A stretch of 64,000 bases of DNA from Hoylesella timonensis S9-PR14 (GTDB lineage Bacteria > Bacteroidota > Bacteroidia > Bacteroidales > Bacteroidaceae). Shown in pieces: positions 1 to 9,487 of the stretch (position 1 is its first letter; every line of letters starts with the position of its first letter). The stretch is from contig NZ_JRPQ01000065.1 of assembly GCF_000762405.1 (NCBI RefSeq), positions 1 through 64,000 on the forward strand. The letters run 5' to 3'. Made by a program: the position numbers and the translations under genes. Under the pieces are notes generated by a model. That model worked only from the letters and a program-made list of their open reading frames with translations. It was not told where the DNA came from and ran no database searches.

Positions 1-42
1 ACTCTCTTGCATTTTGACCTCAAAAATAAGCTCAAAATCTAA

Positions 43-63
43 CAAAGCTAATTTATAGAACCA
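43..63 (+). repeat. 21-bp half of the palindrome found at 44646-44689
   Basis: These 21 bases are identical to the right half (44668-44688) of the 44-nt perfect palindrome downstream of the sensor kinase gene. The matching left half is not present in the preceding 42 bases. The site lies 26 nt before the alpha-galactosidase start, so it may be the remains of a terminator for an upstream gene or one arm of a dispersed element. What it does is unknown. Confidence 0.6.
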
Positions 64-88
64 GCCTTACTTAACTTAAATCATTGGA

Positions 89-2992
89 ATGAAGAAATTT
101 TTATTTTTAACGTATGTACTAACTATTGCATTCAATGCCATGGCAACTATCCAGACAAGCCAAACGCTACCTACAGATGGAAAGCCTGAACACTGTTACA
201 CGATAACCAATGGACAAGGTTATTATTGCAACGCAACGACATCACCAACAAAGAACTCGGCAAATTATGCCAAGTTTGCCTTTTACAAGAGTGACAAAGT
301 CGATTCCTACTACATCTATAATATGACCGCCAACAAATGGGTGAGCTATCAGGTAGCTAACCAGTATTCTCCCAAACAAGGCTTTGTGTCAATGACGGAT
401 GCAAAACAAAAGGCTGCCATTTATAAAATCACGGAGATACAGGGTGGGGCTTTCGAAATTCAACCCTACACAACCACTGGTGTTGCAAGTATCTACTTAA
501 ATTGGTTTCAAGGCGTAGGCAACTCTAATCCTGAAAACGGCACCGTTACGCTTGGACTTTGGACGGACAACGGCACTCAGGACGCTGGTTCAAGGTGGTT
601 CTTGACAGAAGTGGGTGTGAAACACAACTATATTCTTTTTAGCGACGGTATGCCCAGTTCTGCAACGGTTACCATCAACGGGCAAGTGTTCAAAGGACTG
701 AATGCACAGGGAAATCAATCAATAACTATCGAAGGCGACCTTCGGCAAAGCGATGTGAAGGTAAGTGTTGGTGGCGGTAGCGTGGCGAAGGTGACGATAG
801 ACAACCTCAACTACCAAATAGACGTGAAGTTCATCCAATTCTTTACGCCAACCAATGGCATAGAGGCAGAAAAGAAATATCCTTATTTGTTGCAAATGCC
901 CATGGCTTATATCAAGATGACAGGCAACAACTTGCATCATACCACCAAACGAAGTGAGGCGGATAAATTTATCATGATTGAATCTGAAAGCCAAGGGCAT
1001 TATTTCATTTATGACTTGTCTGCGAAATGCTATCTTACTTATATCAACGTGGAAAACGGTAGTAGTCATACACATACCAACGAAAGCTATGTGAGATATA
1101 CGACAGAAAAATCAAAGGCAAGCACTTGGCAGATGTACTATCTCTCTGACCAAAGTGTGGCTATCCTTCCAAGCGAAATCACAAACCCCACAGCAAGCTC
1201 TCCCTCGCTCAACTTTACTGGTGGCATTGACTATGGTTGTGTCCTCAACCTTTGGCGTGCCGATGACGGCAACTCCGCATGGAAGTTTGTTGATCTCTCT
1301 GCAGGTTCTATGCCTTGTGCCACATTAATGTATGCCCTTCCCGGTGCGCCATACATGCACAAGTTGACACCCAATGAAGGAGAGAAAGTCATTGACGTTG
1401 ACCTTCAGGCAATCCCAACCTTGTCGCTGAAAGAGGATCGCATCGCCTTGGGCAATCAATACAAGTACGTATCAGGCACAGCGCCCACAAGTGAGGGCGA
1501 ATATGTGTACACGGTGAAGACCAAAGGGGACAACGGAGGAGAAGAAACACTGACTAAAGTTCGCCTTATCGTAGACGCTCACATGCAGTCTCCAACTCCT
1601 ATGATGAGCTGGCTGACATGGAACTGGTTTGCGCATTCCATCGCTCACGATAAAATAATAGACATTGCCAAAGGCATGCAAAAATACGGACTTATTGATG
1701 CTGGTTTCAATTCTATCGTGTTGGATGACACATGGGCTAAACAAACCACCGACAAGAACGACTTGACATATGACGCCCTAAAGTTTCCTGATGGCATTAC
1801 TGGCTTAAAAACCGCCCTCAAGAAAATCAATCAGCAATTGAAAGTTGGCATTTATAGTGACGCAGGGTCTATGACTTGCGAGAATTATCAACCAGGGTCG
1901 TACGGATATGAATCCCAACACGTTGCGTTGTTCGACTCATGGGGCGTAGACATGCTTAAATATGATTACTGTAACCGTGAAGCAAGCACTCAAGTGAGCT
2001 ATTCCCGAATGGGGAAGGTGATAGCCGAACTTAACAAAACACGCAAAGCCAAAGGCGAAACGCCTTTCGTGTTCAACATTTGTGAGTGGGGTAAAACCCA
2101 ACCTTGGACGTGGGGTGCCGAAGCAGGAGGATCAAGCTGGCGTGCCACAAGTGATGCTCGTGAAGACTGGATAGGTAACAACTCGAGACCAGGTGTAATT
2201 GGTGGCGTTGACGAAGTTCGACGCTTATGGATGTACGCTGGAGTGAACCGTTTCAATGACCTCGATATGATGTGTATCGGACTTCATGGCTTAGGAGGAC
2301 CGAGCAACAATACGGCTGCACATCAACAAAATGGTGGGAAGATTAAGGGTTTGACCGATTCGCAAGCACGTACACAAATGTCATTGTGGTGCATGCTTGC
2401 AAGTCCGCTGGCTTTGACGTGTGACCTCCGTGAAACTCCTAAAGGTGAGGCGAACTCTATTCAAGACCTACCTACCCCACTGATTACCAATGCCGACATT
2501 GAAACGCTAACCAACAAAGAAATTCTTGCCATTAACCAAGATGCACTCGGACAACAGGCTGAATATATGGAGTCGCTTTCAACAGGTAAGGTGAACTACT
2601 CTAGTACGGGGTACGATGTCTATGTTAAAGATTTGACAGGTGGACGCATGGCTGTATCTGTGACTAACCGCAGTGGCTCGACGGTAGAGATACCCGCACT
2701 AAAACTCATCAATCTTTATCTAAAAGCAGACACGAAATACGATTGCCACGAAGTTTGGTCGAAAACTGACACTCAAATCGAAAACGAGTTGGTGGTGGGG
2801 TCGCTCAAAGCCTACGAGACAAAAGTTTATGTTTTAGCCGTTCATAAAGGTGAAGACACTGCTATTGAAAATATTGTAGGGTCGTTACAAACTAACAATG
2901 AAACACCTCGCTACGATCTTTCAGGTCGCATCGTGAACGAAAACTTCAAAGGCGTTTCTATAAAAAATGGGATAAAAACCATTCGCCTATAA
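89..2992 (+). CDS. Exported GH27 alpha-galactosidase with duplicated N-terminal domain
   Basis: Predicted to release terminal alpha-linked galactose from oligo- or polysaccharides in the periplasm or outside the cell. A signal peptide (1-19) is followed by two related modules at about 30-175 and 260-405. Both contain a Y(Y/F)IY(N/D) strand and end in an LxLWxxD...W.F segment, so they look like a duplicated beta-trefoil-like carbohydrate-binding unit. An Ig-like linker spans about 430-495. The GH27 barrel starts near residue 500 (MSWLTWNWF), with predicted nucleophile D626 (LKYDYC) and acid/base D689 (ATSDARED). The C-terminus (YDLSGRIV...KNGIKTIRL) resembles the short tail on many Prevotella exported proteins, possibly a type IX-like sorting signal. 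At 967 aa it is about twice a minimal GH27 enzyme. The family is clear; the precise substrate is not. Confidence 0.9.
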   Translation: MKKFLFLTYVLTIAFNAMATIQTSQTLPTDGKPEHCYTITNGQGYYCNATTSPTKNSANYAKFAFYKSDKVDSYYIYNMTANKWVSYQVANQYSPKQGFVSMTDAKQKAAIYKITEIQGGAFEIQPYTTTGVASIYLNWFQGVGNSNPENGTVTLGLWTDNGTQDAGSRWFLTEVGVKHNYILFSDGMPSSATVTINGQVFKGLNAQGNQSITIEGDLRQSDVKVSVGGGSVAKVTIDNLNYQIDVKFIQFFTPTNGIEAEKKYPYLLQMPMAYIKMTGNNLHHTTKRSEADKFIMIESESQGHYFIYDLSAKCYLTYINVENGSSHTHTNESYVRYTTEKSKASTWQMYYLSDQSVAILPSEITNPTASSPSLNFTGGIDYGCVLNLWRADDGNSAWKFVDLSAGSMPCATLMYALPGAPYMHKLTPNEGEKVIDVDLQAIPTLSLKEDRIALGNQYKYVSGTAPTSEGEYVYTVKTKGDNGGEETLTKVRLIVDAHMQSPTPMMSWLTWNWFAHSIAHDKIIDIAKGMQKYGLIDAGFNSIVLDDTWAKQTTDKNDLTYDALKFPDGITGLKTALKKINQQLKVGIYSDAGSMTCENYQPGSYGYESQHVALFDSWGVDMLKYDYCNREASTQVSYSRMGKVIAELNKTRKAKGETPFVFNICEWGKTQPWTWGAEAGGSSWRATSDAREDWIGNNSRPGVIGGVDEVRRLWMYAGVNRFNDLDMMCIGLHGLGGPSNNTAAHQQNGGKIKGLTDSQARTQMSLWCMLASPLALTCDLRETPKGEANSIQDLPTPLITNADIETLTNKEILAINQDALGQQAEYMESLSTGKVNYSSTGYDVYVKDLTGGRMAVSVTNRSGSTVEIPALKLINLYLKADTKYDCHEVWSKTDTQIENELVVGSLKAYETKVYVLAVHKGEDTAIENIVGSLQTNNETPRYDLSGRIVNENFKGVSIKNGIKTIRL

Positions 2993-3015
2993 CCTTGAGC
3001 ATACCTCATCGTAAA

Positions 3016-3058
3016 AGACGCAATGAAGTTCTATGAAAAACTTCATTGCGTCTAATTT
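3016..3058 (+). terminator. Terminator after the alpha-galactosidase gene
   Basis: A perfect 15-bp stem (3016-3030 with 3039-3053) with an 8-nt loop is followed by AATTTTTG. It lies 24 nt after the stop codon and looks like a normal intrinsic terminator. Confidence 0.8.
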
Positions 3059-3155
3059 TTGAAAAAGAGCGTTTTTATGAACTTTGTCTTTTTAGACAGA
3101 GAGGTAAAGCTTATATAAAAAAGGTGTGAGGATATGACAAAAACTTTACAATTTA

Positions 3156-4493
3156 TCAAATGATAGGCAAAGATATGCCGTTGATTTTTTGATAAATCTC
3201 CAACGCATACACATCGGTCATGCCACTGATATAATCGATGACAGCCATGATGCGCGTTTCAAGGTCAGGACTTTGTATATCGTATTGGCTACTAAAACGA
3301 CGGAGGAGCTGTTGCGAATAAAACCGTTCGGGATTTACTGCAGCTTCAATCATCGTTTCCATCAGTGTTTGCATAATTTTATAACCAGCTAACTCTACAT
3401 CCAACACGGGCTTGCTGTGATAAATGCGCTGATATGAAAGTGTCGAACAATGCTTGTAGGCCTGACGTTGCGTTTCGTCAATGTGGTCGATGAGGCTACC
3501 TTCGAACGTTCCATTCAAGATTGCCTCCTCGTTAGCAACAAAGGCTTCAACGCATTTGTTTTCCAATTTGCCAACAGCACAGGCTCGCATATACACAACT
3601 TTTTCGTTGTTATCGGTAAGTCCCTCGTCCGCTATACGCTGTTTGATGTGCCTTTGTGTTTCTTCATCAAAGAAGCCCATCAGCAAATGTGCAGTTTCTT
3701 CAAAAGAAAGAATCTTGAGTTTATGGGCATCTTCAATATCCATAATTTCATAACAAATATCATCTGCAGCCTCTACTAAATAAACCAAAGGATGCCGTGC
3801 ATAGCGTATCGGCTCGTCTGGTTGCGAAAGTTTCATGATTTCTAACTCATCTGCCACCTTTATATATGTTTCCTCTTCACTGGAGAAAAAGCCAAATTTG
3901 CCATGATTTCCTGCTAAACTGCTGGCAAAGGGGTACTTTACAATGCTTGCCAAGGTGGCGTATGTCATGACAAACCCACCGATACGTCTGCCGTTAAAAC
4001 GATGAGTAAGCAATCGGAATGCGTTGGCATTGCCCTCAAAGTGGGTGATATCATCCCAAAAGCGTTTGCTTAAACGTGATTGCAAATAATTTCCAGCTCC
4101 TTCGGTGAAAAAAGTTTGTATGGCTCGTTCACCACTATGACCGAATGGAGGGTTCCCCATGTCATGCGCCAAGCATGCGGCACTCACGATGGTACCAATT
4201 TGTTCAAACAAGGTTCCACGCAATTTGGGGTGCCGTTCGCAAAGCAAAGTGGAGACATCCATTCCTAAAGACATGCCGACAGAAGCCACTTCCAGAGAAT
4301 GAGTCAGTCGGTTGTGGACAAAGATAGACCCCGGTAGCGGAAAGACTTGCGTTTTGTTCTGCAGACGCCGAAATGGCGCAGAGAAGATGAGACGGTCGTA
4401 ATCACGCTTAAATTCCGACCGATCGTCATGACGCTCGGCATGTTTTAACTCTTGTCCGAAGCGTTTGTTAGAAATTAAAGATTGCCACTTCAT
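3156..4493 (-). CDS. dgt: Deoxyguanosinetriphosphate triphosphohydrolase (dGTPase, HD domain)
   Basis: Hydrolyses dGTP, and perhaps other dNTPs, to the nucleoside and triphosphate, helping set dNTP pools. From the chosen start MKWQSLIS it is 445 aa. The HD signature is visible: H65 in RLTHSLEVA, the HD pair at about 110-111 in LAHDMGNPPFGHSGE, and a later HPLVYLVEAADDICYEIMD metal-site segment. A more upstream non-ATG start (4508) was rejected because a TACTTTTG -7 box on the minus strand (4498-4505) overlaps it and would place the RNA start almost on the ATG at 4493. The gene is divergent from dut, which also cleans the nucleotide pool. Substrate preference within the family cannot be read from sequence. 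Confidence 0.92.
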   Translation of the reverse strand: MKWQSLISNKRFGQELKHAERHDDRSEFKRDYDRLIFSAPFRRLQNKTQVFPLPGSIFVHNRLTHSLEVASVGMSLGMDVSTLLCERHPKLRGTLFEQIGTIVSAACLAHDMGNPPFGHSGERAIQTFFTEGAGNYLQSRLSKRFWDDITHFEGNANAFRLLTHRFNGRRIGGFVMTYATLASIVKYPFASSLAGNHGKFGFFSSEEETYIKVADELEIMKLSQPDEPIRYARHPLVYLVEAADDICYEIMDIEDAHKLKILSFEETAHLLMGFFDEETQRHIKQRIADEGLTDNNEKVVYMRACAVGKLENKCVEAFVANEEAILNGTFEGSLIDHIDETQRQAYKHCSTLSYQRIYHSKPVLDVELAGYKIMQTLMETMIEAAVNPERFYSQQLLRRFSSQYDIQSPDLETRIMAVIDYISGMTDVYALEIYQKINGISLPII

Positions 4494-4569
4494 AGCACAA
4501 AAGTACAAGTAATTTGTGTAATTTGGTTCTTTTTAAGGATAAAAATGCCACATTATGGCGATTATTCGT

Positions 4570-4577
4570 TATTTTTG
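4570..4577 (+). promoter_or_regulatory. -7 box of the dut operon promoter
   Basis: TATTTTTG matches the Bacteroidota -7 consensus and lies about 80 nt before the dut start. I see no good -33 TTTG, so this is a tentative call. Confidence 0.45.
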
Positions 4578-4656
4578 CATCTTATAATCAGCATCATACG
4601 AAGAAAGACTACGTAAGTGATGGCATGATTTCCAGATTAAATGAAGAACGAATAAG

Positions 4657-5094
4657 ATGATACAGATAAAAGTTATCAACAAAGGACACCAACCTTTACC
4701 AACCTATGCAACAGCACAAAGTGCTGGAATGGATTTGCGAGCAAACATTGAAGCTCCGCAGGTGTTGAAACCTATGGAGCGCAAACTCATAGCTACGGGG
4801 TTGTATATCGCACTGCCCGAAGGCTATGAAGCACAAATACGACCACGCAGTGGACTGGCTCTGAAACATGGGATTACTGTATTGAACACTCCAGGAACAA
4901 TCGATGCCGATTATCGAGGCGAGATTAAGGTGCTGTTAGTGAACTTCTCTGACAAGGAGTTTGTTATCAACGATGGTGAGCGTATTGCTCAAATGGTCAT
5001 AGCTCAACATGAGCAGGGACAATTTGTTGAAGTGACACAGTTAGACGAAACCGACCGAGGAGCAGGAGGATACGGTCACACTGGTGTCAAATAA
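4657..5094 (+). CDS. dut: dUTP diphosphatase
   Basis: Converts dUTP to dUMP and pyrophosphate, which keeps uracil out of DNA and feeds dTMP synthesis. It has the usual length (145 aa) and all five trimeric dUTPase motifs: AGMDLRA (23-29), RPRSGLA (62-68), [12 protein letters not shown] (78-89), [10 protein letters not shown] (105-114) and [10 protein letters not shown] (134-143, where most homologues have F and S). It is the first gene of a plus-strand run with the TPR protein (gap 29 nt), the DUF4292 lipoprotein and the EnvC-like protein, an arrangement I associate with Bacteroidota genomes. Confidence 0.97.
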   Translation: MIQIKVINKGHQPLPTYATAQSAGMDLRANIEAPQVLKPMERKLIATGLYIALPEGYEAQIRPRSGLALKHGITVLNTPGTIDADYRGEIKVLLVNFSDKEFVINDGERIAQMVIAQHEQGQFVEVTQLDETDRGAGGYGHTGVK

Positions 5095-5123
5095 TTGATG
5101 GTTAGACGTAAATATAGAATAAG

Positions 5124-6908
5124 TTGAAAATATTGTATCAATATCATACCCCTTGGACATGGATGTTATTCATGCTTCTGTTTCTCTCTAAGCCCATGCT
5201 TGCACAAGAGAGTCAGGAAGAAGTTGTGACCGAAGAAGGACTGAAATCCATGCTTTGGGATGATGCTCAAACACGCTATGACTATCTGTTCTTGCAAGCC
5301 GTGTGCCAACAACTCAATGGGAAAAATGACTTAGCCTTTGACTTGTTGAAACAATGCCTTGCCATTCACCCACAAGCTGCCGAAGCTTATTTCTTACAAG
5401 GACAGCTGTATGCCAACCAGCGCAATGACTCGTTGGCACTTCAAAACTTTGAAAAGGCAGCTTCACTTCAGCCAAAGAACACCGATTATCAAGAACGAGT
5501 GGCACAATATTATATCGGTACGGGCGCTTACGAAAAAGCAATTACTGCTTATGAGCAAATCTATGAAAGCCATCATGAACGGTCGGACGTGCTCAACATT
5601 TTGGCACAGTTATACAATCAACAGAAGGATTATGACAAAATGCTGTCAATCATAGATAGAATAGAATTAGCTGAAGGCAAAAGTGCAGAACTGACTTTGT
5701 CGAGAATGAATATCTATGAGATGCAGGGCAACAAGACCCGAGCCTATGAGACATTGAAAGCGTTGACAAAATCTTTCCCGAATGATGTTGAATATCGAGT
5801 AATGTTGGGCAATTGGCTGATGCAGAACGATAAGCAAAAAAAGGCTTATCAATTATTTGCACAAGCTTACAAGGAAGAGCCTAACAATGCTACAGTACTG
5901 GCTTCACTGTACGATTACTACAACACCGTGGGTGATAAAGACAAGGCAGCAGATTTGCGAGATCGTATTTTGATGAGTAAGCAAACGCCATTGCAAACCA
6001 AATTAACGATGTTTCAACAAGTGATTCGCGACAATGAAGCGCATCAACGTGACAGTACAGAAATACTCAACCTGTTCCAAAAAGTAATGAAAGCCAATCC
6101 CAAAGATGCAGATATCGCCTCTTTGGCTGCAACGTACATGTACTTGAAACACATGCCAACGGACACGGTACAGGCGGCTTTGCAGCATGTGATTGATATC
6201 GCACCAGAACAATCGGCTGCTCGACTGCAACTCTTGCAGACATATGTACCCAAAAAGAATTGGCAGAAAATAATAGAGATTTGCGAACAAGGAGCACAAT
6301 TCACTCCTAATGAAATGGCCTACTACTATTATTTAGCATGGGCGCACGTTCAGCAAGATCATCAAAAACAAGCCATTGAAGCATTAAGGAAAGGCGTGAG
6401 TACGATCAATGCCAATAGCGATGCTGGCTTAGTGAGTGAGTTTTATGCCATGATGGGCGACCTATTGCACCAACAAGGTGATAAAACAGAAGCGTTTGCT
6501 GCCTACGATAGTTGCTTGCAGTGGAAAGACGATAACATCAGTTGCTTGAACAATTACGCATACTTCCTGAGTGAAGATGGGAAACAGCTGTCTAAAGCCG
6601 AGGAGATGAGTTATCGAACCATCAAGGCAGAGCCTTCCAATGCCACTTATTTAGACACATACGCTTGGATTTTATTCTTACAAGAGCGGTATACAGAGGC
6701 GAAGTTGTATATTGACCAAGCTCTTCAAAATGACACAGACTCTTTGCAAAGCAGTGTTATCATAGACCATGCTGGAGATATTTATGCAATGAACGGTCAG
6801 GTGCAGCAAGCATTGGAGTATTGGACCAAAGCCTTAAAACTGGCAGATAAAAGTGACAAGGCTTTCATTGAAAGAAAGATAAAACAGAAGAAATACATCA
6901 AAAAATGA
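5124..6908 (+). CDS. Exported TPR-repeat protein
   Basis: A 594-aa protein with a signal peptide (1-27, ending ...KPMLAQ) followed by tetratricopeptide repeats over nearly its whole length (for example AEAYFLQGQLYANQRNDSLA near 90 and AFAAYDSCLQWKDDNISCL near 460). TPR arrays are scaffolds for protein-protein contacts, and no catalytic domain is seen. The TTG start at 5124 is preferred because a later ATG (5163) would remove the only basic residue of the signal peptide; a stop codon lies just upstream in frame. The gene overlaps the next by ATGA. Its place beside a lipoprotein and an EnvC-like factor suggests an envelope assembly role, which is inference. Confidence 0.85.
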   Translation: MKILYQYHTPWTWMLFMLLFLSKPMLAQESQEEVVTEEGLKSMLWDDAQTRYDYLFLQAVCQQLNGKNDLAFDLLKQCLAIHPQAAEAYFLQGQLYANQRNDSLALQNFEKAASLQPKNTDYQERVAQYYIGTGAYEKAITAYEQIYESHHERSDVLNILAQLYNQQKDYDKMLSIIDRIELAEGKSAELTLSRMNIYEMQGNKTRAYETLKALTKSFPNDVEYRVMLGNWLMQNDKQKKAYQLFAQAYKEEPNNATVLASLYDYYNTVGDKDKAADLRDRILMSKQTPLQTKLTMFQQVIRDNEAHQRDSTEILNLFQKVMKANPKDADIASLAATYMYLKHMPTDTVQAALQHVIDIAPEQSAARLQLLQTYVPKKNWQKIIEICEQGAQFTPNEMAYYYYLAWAHVQQDHQKQAIEALRKGVSTINANSDAGLVSEFYAMMGDLLHQQGDKTEAFAAYDSCLQWKDDNISCLNNYAYFLSEDGKQLSKAEEMSYRTIKAEPSNATYLDTYAWILFLQERYTEAKLYIDQALQNDTDSLQSSVIIDHAGDIYAMNGQVQQALEYWTKALKLADKSDKAFIERKIKQKKYIKK

Positions 6909-7804
6909 AACACATCATAAACTTTCTATACTTGAGTTTCGGGCTTCTCTTCATTACCTCTTGTGCATCAAAAAAGAGTATGACGAAGGAACCCGCAAAA
7001 GGAGAGATTTCCAAGCAATCCACTCAAATACCTGCGGAAGAGATGAGCAAACACCTCTTCGTGAAGAAGGTGATAGACAATGGGGTATATGCGCCAAACA
7101 TTGTGGGAAAAATATCTTTTCAATTAACACGTGGCAGTCAGCGCATCTCTGCACCGGGTTCATTGAAGATGCGTAAAGACAAGGTAATACGCCTGCAACT
7201 ATTCATTCCATTCTTGGGTAGTGAAGTTGGTAGGATAGAATTTACACCCGATGGAGTGCTTGTCATTGATAGGATTCACAAGGAATATGTCAAAGCCACT
7301 TATGACGATGTTGCATTCCTGCGAAACAATGGATTAAACTTTTATAGCTTGCAGGCACTGTTTTGGAACCAATTGATGATTCCTGGAGAAAAGCAAGTTA
7401 AAGCATCAGACTTAGAAAACTTTAGAGTAAATCTAACTCAAGCTGGAGACTTTTACCCCATTACTTTAGTGAAGGGAGCTATGACCTATCTTTGGAATGC
7501 CAACAAAAACAATGGGCGAATAGCTACTGCGGTGATAAATTATGTGAACAGTCAACAAGAAAAATCTGTTCTGACATGGAATTATCAAAACTTTAAGAGT
7601 ATTGGGTTGCAATATTTTCCTTCAACACAGTCGTTTACCTTTACGACTCGCCAAGGTGCAAAGACCCGTCAGCATGGAGAAGTAACGATAGCAATGGACG
7701 ACATAAAAACAGATGCAGATTGGGAAGAACGCTCCACCGTTTCCAATCGCTATCAACGAGTAGATGCAGAGGACATTATAGGAAAGCTTTTAAACAGTAA
7801 ATGA
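6905..7804 (+). CDS. DUF4292 family lipoprotein
   Basis: A 299-aa predicted lipoprotein: hydrophobic leader with lipobox ending FITSC (Cys20), then a beta-rich domain (FQLTRGSQRISAPGSLKMR, LQLFIPFLGSEVGRIEFTP) typical of DUF4292. The fold resembles the outer-membrane lipoprotein carriers LolA/LolB, with alternating hydrophobic strands that could form a lipid-binding cup. The biochemical function is unknown. It overlaps the TPR gene by 4 nt and the EnvC-like gene by 4 nt, so the three are translationally coupled. Confidence 0.8.
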   Translation: MKHIINFLYLSFGLLFITSCASKKSMTKEPAKGEISKQSTQIPAEEMSKHLFVKKVIDNGVYAPNIVGKISFQLTRGSQRISAPGSLKMRKDKVIRLQLFIPFLGSEVGRIEFTPDGVLVIDRIHKEYVKATYDDVAFLRNNGLNFYSLQALFWNQLMIPGEKQVKASDLENFRVNLTQAGDFYPITLVKGAMTYLWNANKNNGRIATAVINYVNSQQEKSVLTWNYQNFKSIGLQYFPSTQSFTFTTRQGAKTRQHGEVTIAMDDIKTDADWEERSTVSNRYQRVDAEDIIGKLLNSK

Positions 7805-9432
7805 AACGATATCTAATTATACTTGTAGCACTGTCTTTGTCGATTTCTCTTTCGGCACAGAAGAAACGGACTCCTATTAAAAGGAAGGCAAAGACCACAA
7901 CAACTACAAAGAAGACCACAAACGTCAAGAAAAAAAATAGTAAGACAGCCAAGTACTCTACGCCATCCATTAAGGGCTTAGAGAATCAACGTAGTCAAGT
8001 ACAGCGTAAAATCAAGCAACAAGAGCGTGCACTTCGAGAAAATCAATCTGATGTCAAGAAGCGTTTGCAGGATCTTCTCATTCTCAACACCGCCATCACG
8101 GACAGACAGAAAAACATAGAGACCATTGAGAGCGACATACAGCATTTGGATGGAAATATCCAAATACTGCATACACAACTCCAAACCTTAGAGGAACAAC
8201 TGGCTGAACGAAAGAAAAAATATATCAAATCGATGGCGTATATGACTCGCAGTCATACCATTCAAGAAAAATTAATGTTTATCTTTTCGGCAAAAGACTT
8301 TGCGCAAATGTACCGTCGTTATCAATTTGTGCGTGACTATGCTGCCTACCAACGTGCCCAAGGTGAAAGCTTGAAAGCCAAACAGCAACAAGTAAACGAC
8401 AAGCAAGCACAGCTGCATCGCGTAAAAGGACAGAAGAATAATTTGCTTTGGAAAGGAAAGAAGGAAAAGGAAACACTTGAAGGCCAACAAAATGAACAGA
8501 AGCAGAAGGTAAGCAGTCTGCAGAAAGAACAAAAAACCATCCAAGTTGTTATTTCTCAACAGCGGCAAAAAGATGCTGCTCTGAATGCCGAAATTGATAA
8601 GTTGATAGCCATAGAAGTAGCAAAGGCAAAGGCACGTGCTGAGGCCGAGGCGAAGAGAAAAGCGGCATTGGCAGAAGCTGCACGAAAGAGAGCTGCAGAA
8701 GTAGCCAGAAAGAAAGCTGAAGCCGAAGCTGAAGCCCGCGAGAACGCACGACGTATCGCTGAAGCCAAACAGCGAGAAGAACAACAAAAAGCACAAGCAC
8801 GAGCTGCAGCCGCCGCAGCAGAGAAGGCTCGCCAAGAACAGTCGGAAGCGCAAGCGCGTGCTGCCGCACAAGCTCGAGAAGCGGCTGAGCAAAAAGCTCG
8901 AGAAGCTGAAGCAGCGCGTGTGGCTGCCGAACGAAAAGCGGTAAGCGATGCTGTACGCAACAAAGAAAACATTGAAAGAGCCCAGAAAAGAGCGGACGAA
9001 AGCTTGAAAATGAGTTCTGTGGATAGAATGTTGAGTGGTGGATTTGAAGCCAATCGAGGGAGATTACCTATCCCTATCACAGGAGGTTATAGAATTGTGA
9101 GCCATTTTGGGCAGTATCAAGTGGAAGGACTCAAGAATGTAACGCTCGATAATAAAGGTATCAATATCTTAGGAAGTGCTGGCTGTCAAGCTCGTTCTAT
9201 CTATGATGGCGAGGTGAGTGCCGTCATGACGTACGGAGGAACAACGGTCATCATGGTTCGTCACGGCTCGTACATTTCTGTTTACTGTAATTTGAGTTCC
9301 GTTAGAGTTGTGAAAGGACAAAAAGTAAGTACGAGGCAGGCACTCGGCACTGTAGGAAAAGATAATATTCTACAATTCCAACTACGCCATGGCACCGCAA
9401 AACTGAACCCCGAATCTTGGTTGGGAAGATAA
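7801..9432 (+). CDS. EnvC-like murein hydrolase activator (coiled coil plus degenerate M23 domain)
   Basis: Predicted periplasmic regulator that switches on cell-wall amidases at division. It has a signal peptide (1-20, ...SLSAQ), a Lys/Thr-rich linker, a long coiled coil (about 60-270), an Ala/Glu/Arg-rich helix (about 270-400) and a C-terminal LytM/M23 domain (about 425-543). The M23 metal ligands are missing: the HxGxD position reads NKGINI and the HxH position reads QFQLRHG, so it should be non-catalytic, as in EnvC. The low-complexity Ala/Glu stretch gives long open frames on the opposite strand, which are artefacts. Last gene of the dut operon; I see no strong terminator before recO. 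Confidence 0.88.
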   Translation: MKRYLIILVALSLSISLSAQKKRTPIKRKAKTTTTTKKTTNVKKKNSKTAKYSTPSIKGLENQRSQVQRKIKQQERALRENQSDVKKRLQDLLILNTAITDRQKNIETIESDIQHLDGNIQILHTQLQTLEEQLAERKKKYIKSMAYMTRSHTIQEKLMFIFSAKDFAQMYRRYQFVRDYAAYQRAQGESLKAKQQQVNDKQAQLHRVKGQKNNLLWKGKKEKETLEGQQNEQKQKVSSLQKEQKTIQVVISQQRQKDAALNAEIDKLIAIEVAKAKARAEAEAKRKAALAEAARKRAAEVARKKAEAEAEARENARRIAEAKQREEQQKAQARAAAAAAEKARQEQSEAQARAAAQAREAAEQKAREAEAARVAAERKAVSDAVRNKENIERAQKRADESLKMSSVDRMLSGGFEANRGRLPIPITGGYRIVSHFGQYQVEGLKNVTLDNKGINILGSAGCQARSIYDGEVSAVMTYGGTTVIMVRHGSYISVYCNLSSVRVVKGQKVSTRQALGTVGKDNILQFQLRHGTAKLNPESWLGR

Positions 9433-9487
9433 GTTTGGGCTAACTTTGGCTGCATGGTGTTTTTGAAGAAGACATTGCATCTAATAT

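Noticed and set aside
8272-9080. Long open frames on the minus strand inside the EnvC-like gene (206 and 174 aa)
   Set aside because: They arise from the Ala/Glu/Arg-rich low-complexity plus-strand sequence; the plus frame has a signal peptide, coiled coil and M23 domain.
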